Below, in pieces: positions 62,653 to 64,000 of a stretch of 64,000 nucleotides of DNA (positions are counted from its first letter, which is position 1; each line of letters starts with the position of its first letter). The notes beneath the pieces are model-generated. The model was not told the origin of the DNA. It saw only the letters and a list, made by a program, of their open reading frames with translations, and did no database searches. The translations under genes and the position numbers were made by a program. This stretch comes from Flavisolibacter ginsengisoli DSM 18119 (GTDB lineage Bacteria > Bacteroidota > Bacteroidia > Chitinophagales > Chitinophagaceae): contig NZ_FQUU01000004.1 of NCBI RefSeq assembly GCF_900129295.1, positions 186,001 to 250,000 on the forward strand, in the 5' to 3' direction.

Positions 62653-63285
62653 TCAAACGTTTTTATTTACATACTCAACCAGGGAAACTGAGTTTTTAAG
62701 CTTCAGTTTTTTTAAAATATTATAACGATGCACTTCCACTGTTTTTGTAGACAGATATAAACTGGCTGCAATTTCCTTTGATGTATCTCCTTTCTTGATG
62801 AGTGATATGATTTCTATTTCCCGGGTTGTTAACGAATGAATCCCTTTCTGCTGGCCATCATTAAACATCATTTGTTCAGCAATAATTTCCTTGATGTTGT
62901 TGCAGATATATTTTTTTCCAAAGAAAATTTCTTCAATCGCTTTTACCATTTCCTGTCTTCCGGAATTTTTTGTCACATACCCGCTGGCACCATTTTGCAT
63001 TATTTTTTGCACAAAAGCGGGTTGTGTATGGAGTGATATAGCTACTATCTTCGTTCCAGGTGCATATTTTCTGATCAAAGCTGTTGCTTCAATTCCATTA
63101 ATTCCGGGAAGGTTAATATCCATGAGTACAATATGCGGGCGAAACTGTTTGGCCAGTTCAACCGCTTCTTCCCCACTTCCGCACGCAGCAATTACGTTGA
63201 AGCGTGAATCGGCGTTTAGGATGAAGCTCCAGGTTTCTCTTATCAGGGTATGATCATCAACAATAAGAATCGTAATTGAATTCAT
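62653..63285 (-). CDS. NarL/FixJ-family response regulator
   Basis: A 210-aa two-domain regulator. The receiver (about residues 5-120) has the phospho-acceptor aspartate in HIVLMDINLPG and the lysine in VTKNSGRQEM. A LuxR-type helix-turn-helix follows (LTTREIEIISLIKKGDTSKEIAASLYLSTKTVEVHR). It lies 10 bases downstream of the single-domain receiver gene and appears to belong to an operon with the partial kinase at the window edge. Confidence 0.93.
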   Translation of the reverse strand: MNSITILIVDDHTLIRETWSFILNADSRFNVIAACGSGEEAVELAKQFRPHIVLMDINLPGINGIEATALIRKYAPGTKIVAISLHTQPAFVQKIMQNGASGYVTKNSGRQEMVKAIEEIFFGKKYICNNIKEIIAEQMMFNDGQQKGIHSLTTREIEIISLIKKGDTSKEIAASLYLSTKTVEVHRYNILKKLKLKNSVSLVEYVNKNV

Positions 63286-63295
63286 GACTTAACTT

Positions 63296-63742
63296 TTATT
63301 TTTTATGAATGCCCTTGGCAAATACACCCTTTTGCATTTTTAATTCTTTTCCCAGGTAGCCAGGGGTTTGGTTGTGATAGATACGTAGTAAGGTTTCAGC
63401 CATTTTTTTAACAGATACTGTTTTTTCAATATAGTCAACGGCACCTGCAGCTATAAAACTCCGGGCATAAATGGGTTCGGTATGCAAAGAAAAACCTAAC
63501 ACTTTTGTTTCCGGAACACATTTGCTTATCATTGCTGTTGCTTCAATGCCACTGATTCCCGGCAGGTTGCTGTCCATGATCACAATATCCGGGTGAAGCT
63601 TTTGTACTTGCTCTACGGCTATTTCACCGCTTGTACAAGTGTCAATCACCTGGAACCTCGGATCGAAACCCAAAATGTATTTCCATGTTTTCAGTATGAT
63701 TGTACTGTCGTCCGTAATCAATAGTGTAATCGGCATTTGCAC
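63296..63742 (-). CDS. Single-domain receiver, duplicate of the NarL-type receiver
   Basis: A 148-aa protein with a receiver domain only (aspartate in DIVIMDSNLPGISGIEA, lysine in IEKTVSVKKM). It is clearly paralogous to the adjacent regulator (both share a P-D/H-IV-MD-x-NLPGI-GIEATA-I pattern), but the C-terminal 30 residues have no helix-turn-helix. It probably acts by phosphate competition or relay. The kinase gene upstream ends 7 bases before the start codon. Confidence 0.85.
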   Translation of the reverse strand: MQMPITLLITDDSTIILKTWKYILGFDPRFQVIDTCTSGEIAVEQVQKLHPDIVIMDSNLPGISGIEATAMISKCVPETKVLGFSLHTEPIYARSFIAAGAVDYIEKTVSVKKMAETLLRIYHNQTPGYLGKELKMQKGVFAKGIHKK

Positions 63743-63748
63743 TTGTCT

Positions 63749-64000
63749 TTAATTATTTAAAAAAGTGAGCGGTTGAGCAAGGGGAATCCTTAACTGCAGC
63801 TTACAGCCCTGCCCGGGTGCCGACTTGATGTCAATTGTACCATTATAGGACTCAACCCTGTTATAAATATTCGTCAGTCCGACACCGGCACGCTTGGCCT
63901 TGGTATTGAAACCAACCCCATTATCACAGATGTGAAGGATTACTTCCTTTGTATCGTTGCTGATGGTTATTGTTACTCTCGTTGCTTTTGCATACTTACT
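63749..64000 (-). CDS. Sensor histidine kinase, C-terminal part (continues off right edge)
   Basis: The last 83 codons of a kinase reading into the right edge: HICDNGVGFN, then GVGLTNIYNRVESYNGTIDI and PGQGCKLQLRIPL, i.e. the ATP-lid and C-terminal part of HATPase_c. It closely resembles the end of the receiver/multi-PAS kinase at 48360 (both have TNIYNRVESYNGT). It is upstream of two response regulators on the same strand. The stop is TAA at 63749. Confidence 0.85.
   Translation of the reverse strand, partial: SKYAKATRVTITISNDTKEVILHICDNGVGFNTKAKRAGVGLTNIYNRVESYNGTIDIKSAPGQGCKLQLRIPLAQPLTFLNN

Overview
The window looks like the chromosome of a Bacteroidota bacterium, most likely of the Chitinophagaceae group. 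The DNA is AT-rich. Many genes are preceded by the Bacteroidota -7 promoter box TAnnTTTG instead of an obvious Shine-Dalgarno sequence. The gene content also fits: a TonB-dependent receptor, a type IX secretion C-terminal domain, DUF4954, a head-GIN (DUF2807) protein, DUF4402, M13 peptidase and a CBM20-bearing MalQ. The family assignment rests on overall resemblance and was not tested by a search.

Positions 1-42,100 are mainly housekeeping. They hold the end of a trypsin-like protease, a sugar nucleotidyltransferase, a PLP enzyme, lipB, an RluA-type pseudouridine synthase, def, ruvX, a UbiA-type prenyltransferase, a SpoU-type RNA methyltransferase, mutS, a SET-domain protein, mgtE, glmS with a DUF4954 beta-helix protein, era and der beside an initiator tRNA, a TPP riboswitch driving a TonB-dependent receptor, ddl-PASTA-rhodanese, ferredoxin, a LuxC-like acyl-CoA reductase, a DegP-type protease, an M13 peptidase, a dipeptide epimerase, malQ, a VWA protein, dnaK, and YdeI/OmdA-like and ArsR-like genes. 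Convergent gene pairs are mostly separated by strong hairpin terminators.

Positions 42,400-64,000 are more accessory. They hold small secreted proteins, several large sensor kinases (NIT-like/HAMP/PAS; receiver/multi-PAS; MEDS), response regulators, broken gene fragments, and three clusters of a dispersed intergenic repeat. Two of the repeat clusters lie next to damaged genes, and the 5' ends of a type IX secretion fragment and a vanadium haloperoxidase gene collide at a probable rearrangement scar.

The most interesting locus is 51,189-55,826, read right to left. It encodes a DUF4402 pilin-like subunit, a PapD-like periplasmic chaperone and a very large usher-like outer-membrane protein. The three form a complete minimal chaperone-usher-like fibre system in a phylum normally associated with other pilus types. 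The usher carries additional Ig/SdrD-like domains and a basic coiled-coil tail, and a hairpin between the pilin and chaperone genes could set subunit stoichiometry.

Several genes have their -7 box only 4-10 bases before the start codon (lipB, the RluA-type gene, the UbiA-type gene, mutS, mgtE), which implies leaderless or nearly leaderless transcripts. In several cases an upstream TTG that looks like a start codon is really part of this promoter box, so starts were moved downstream.
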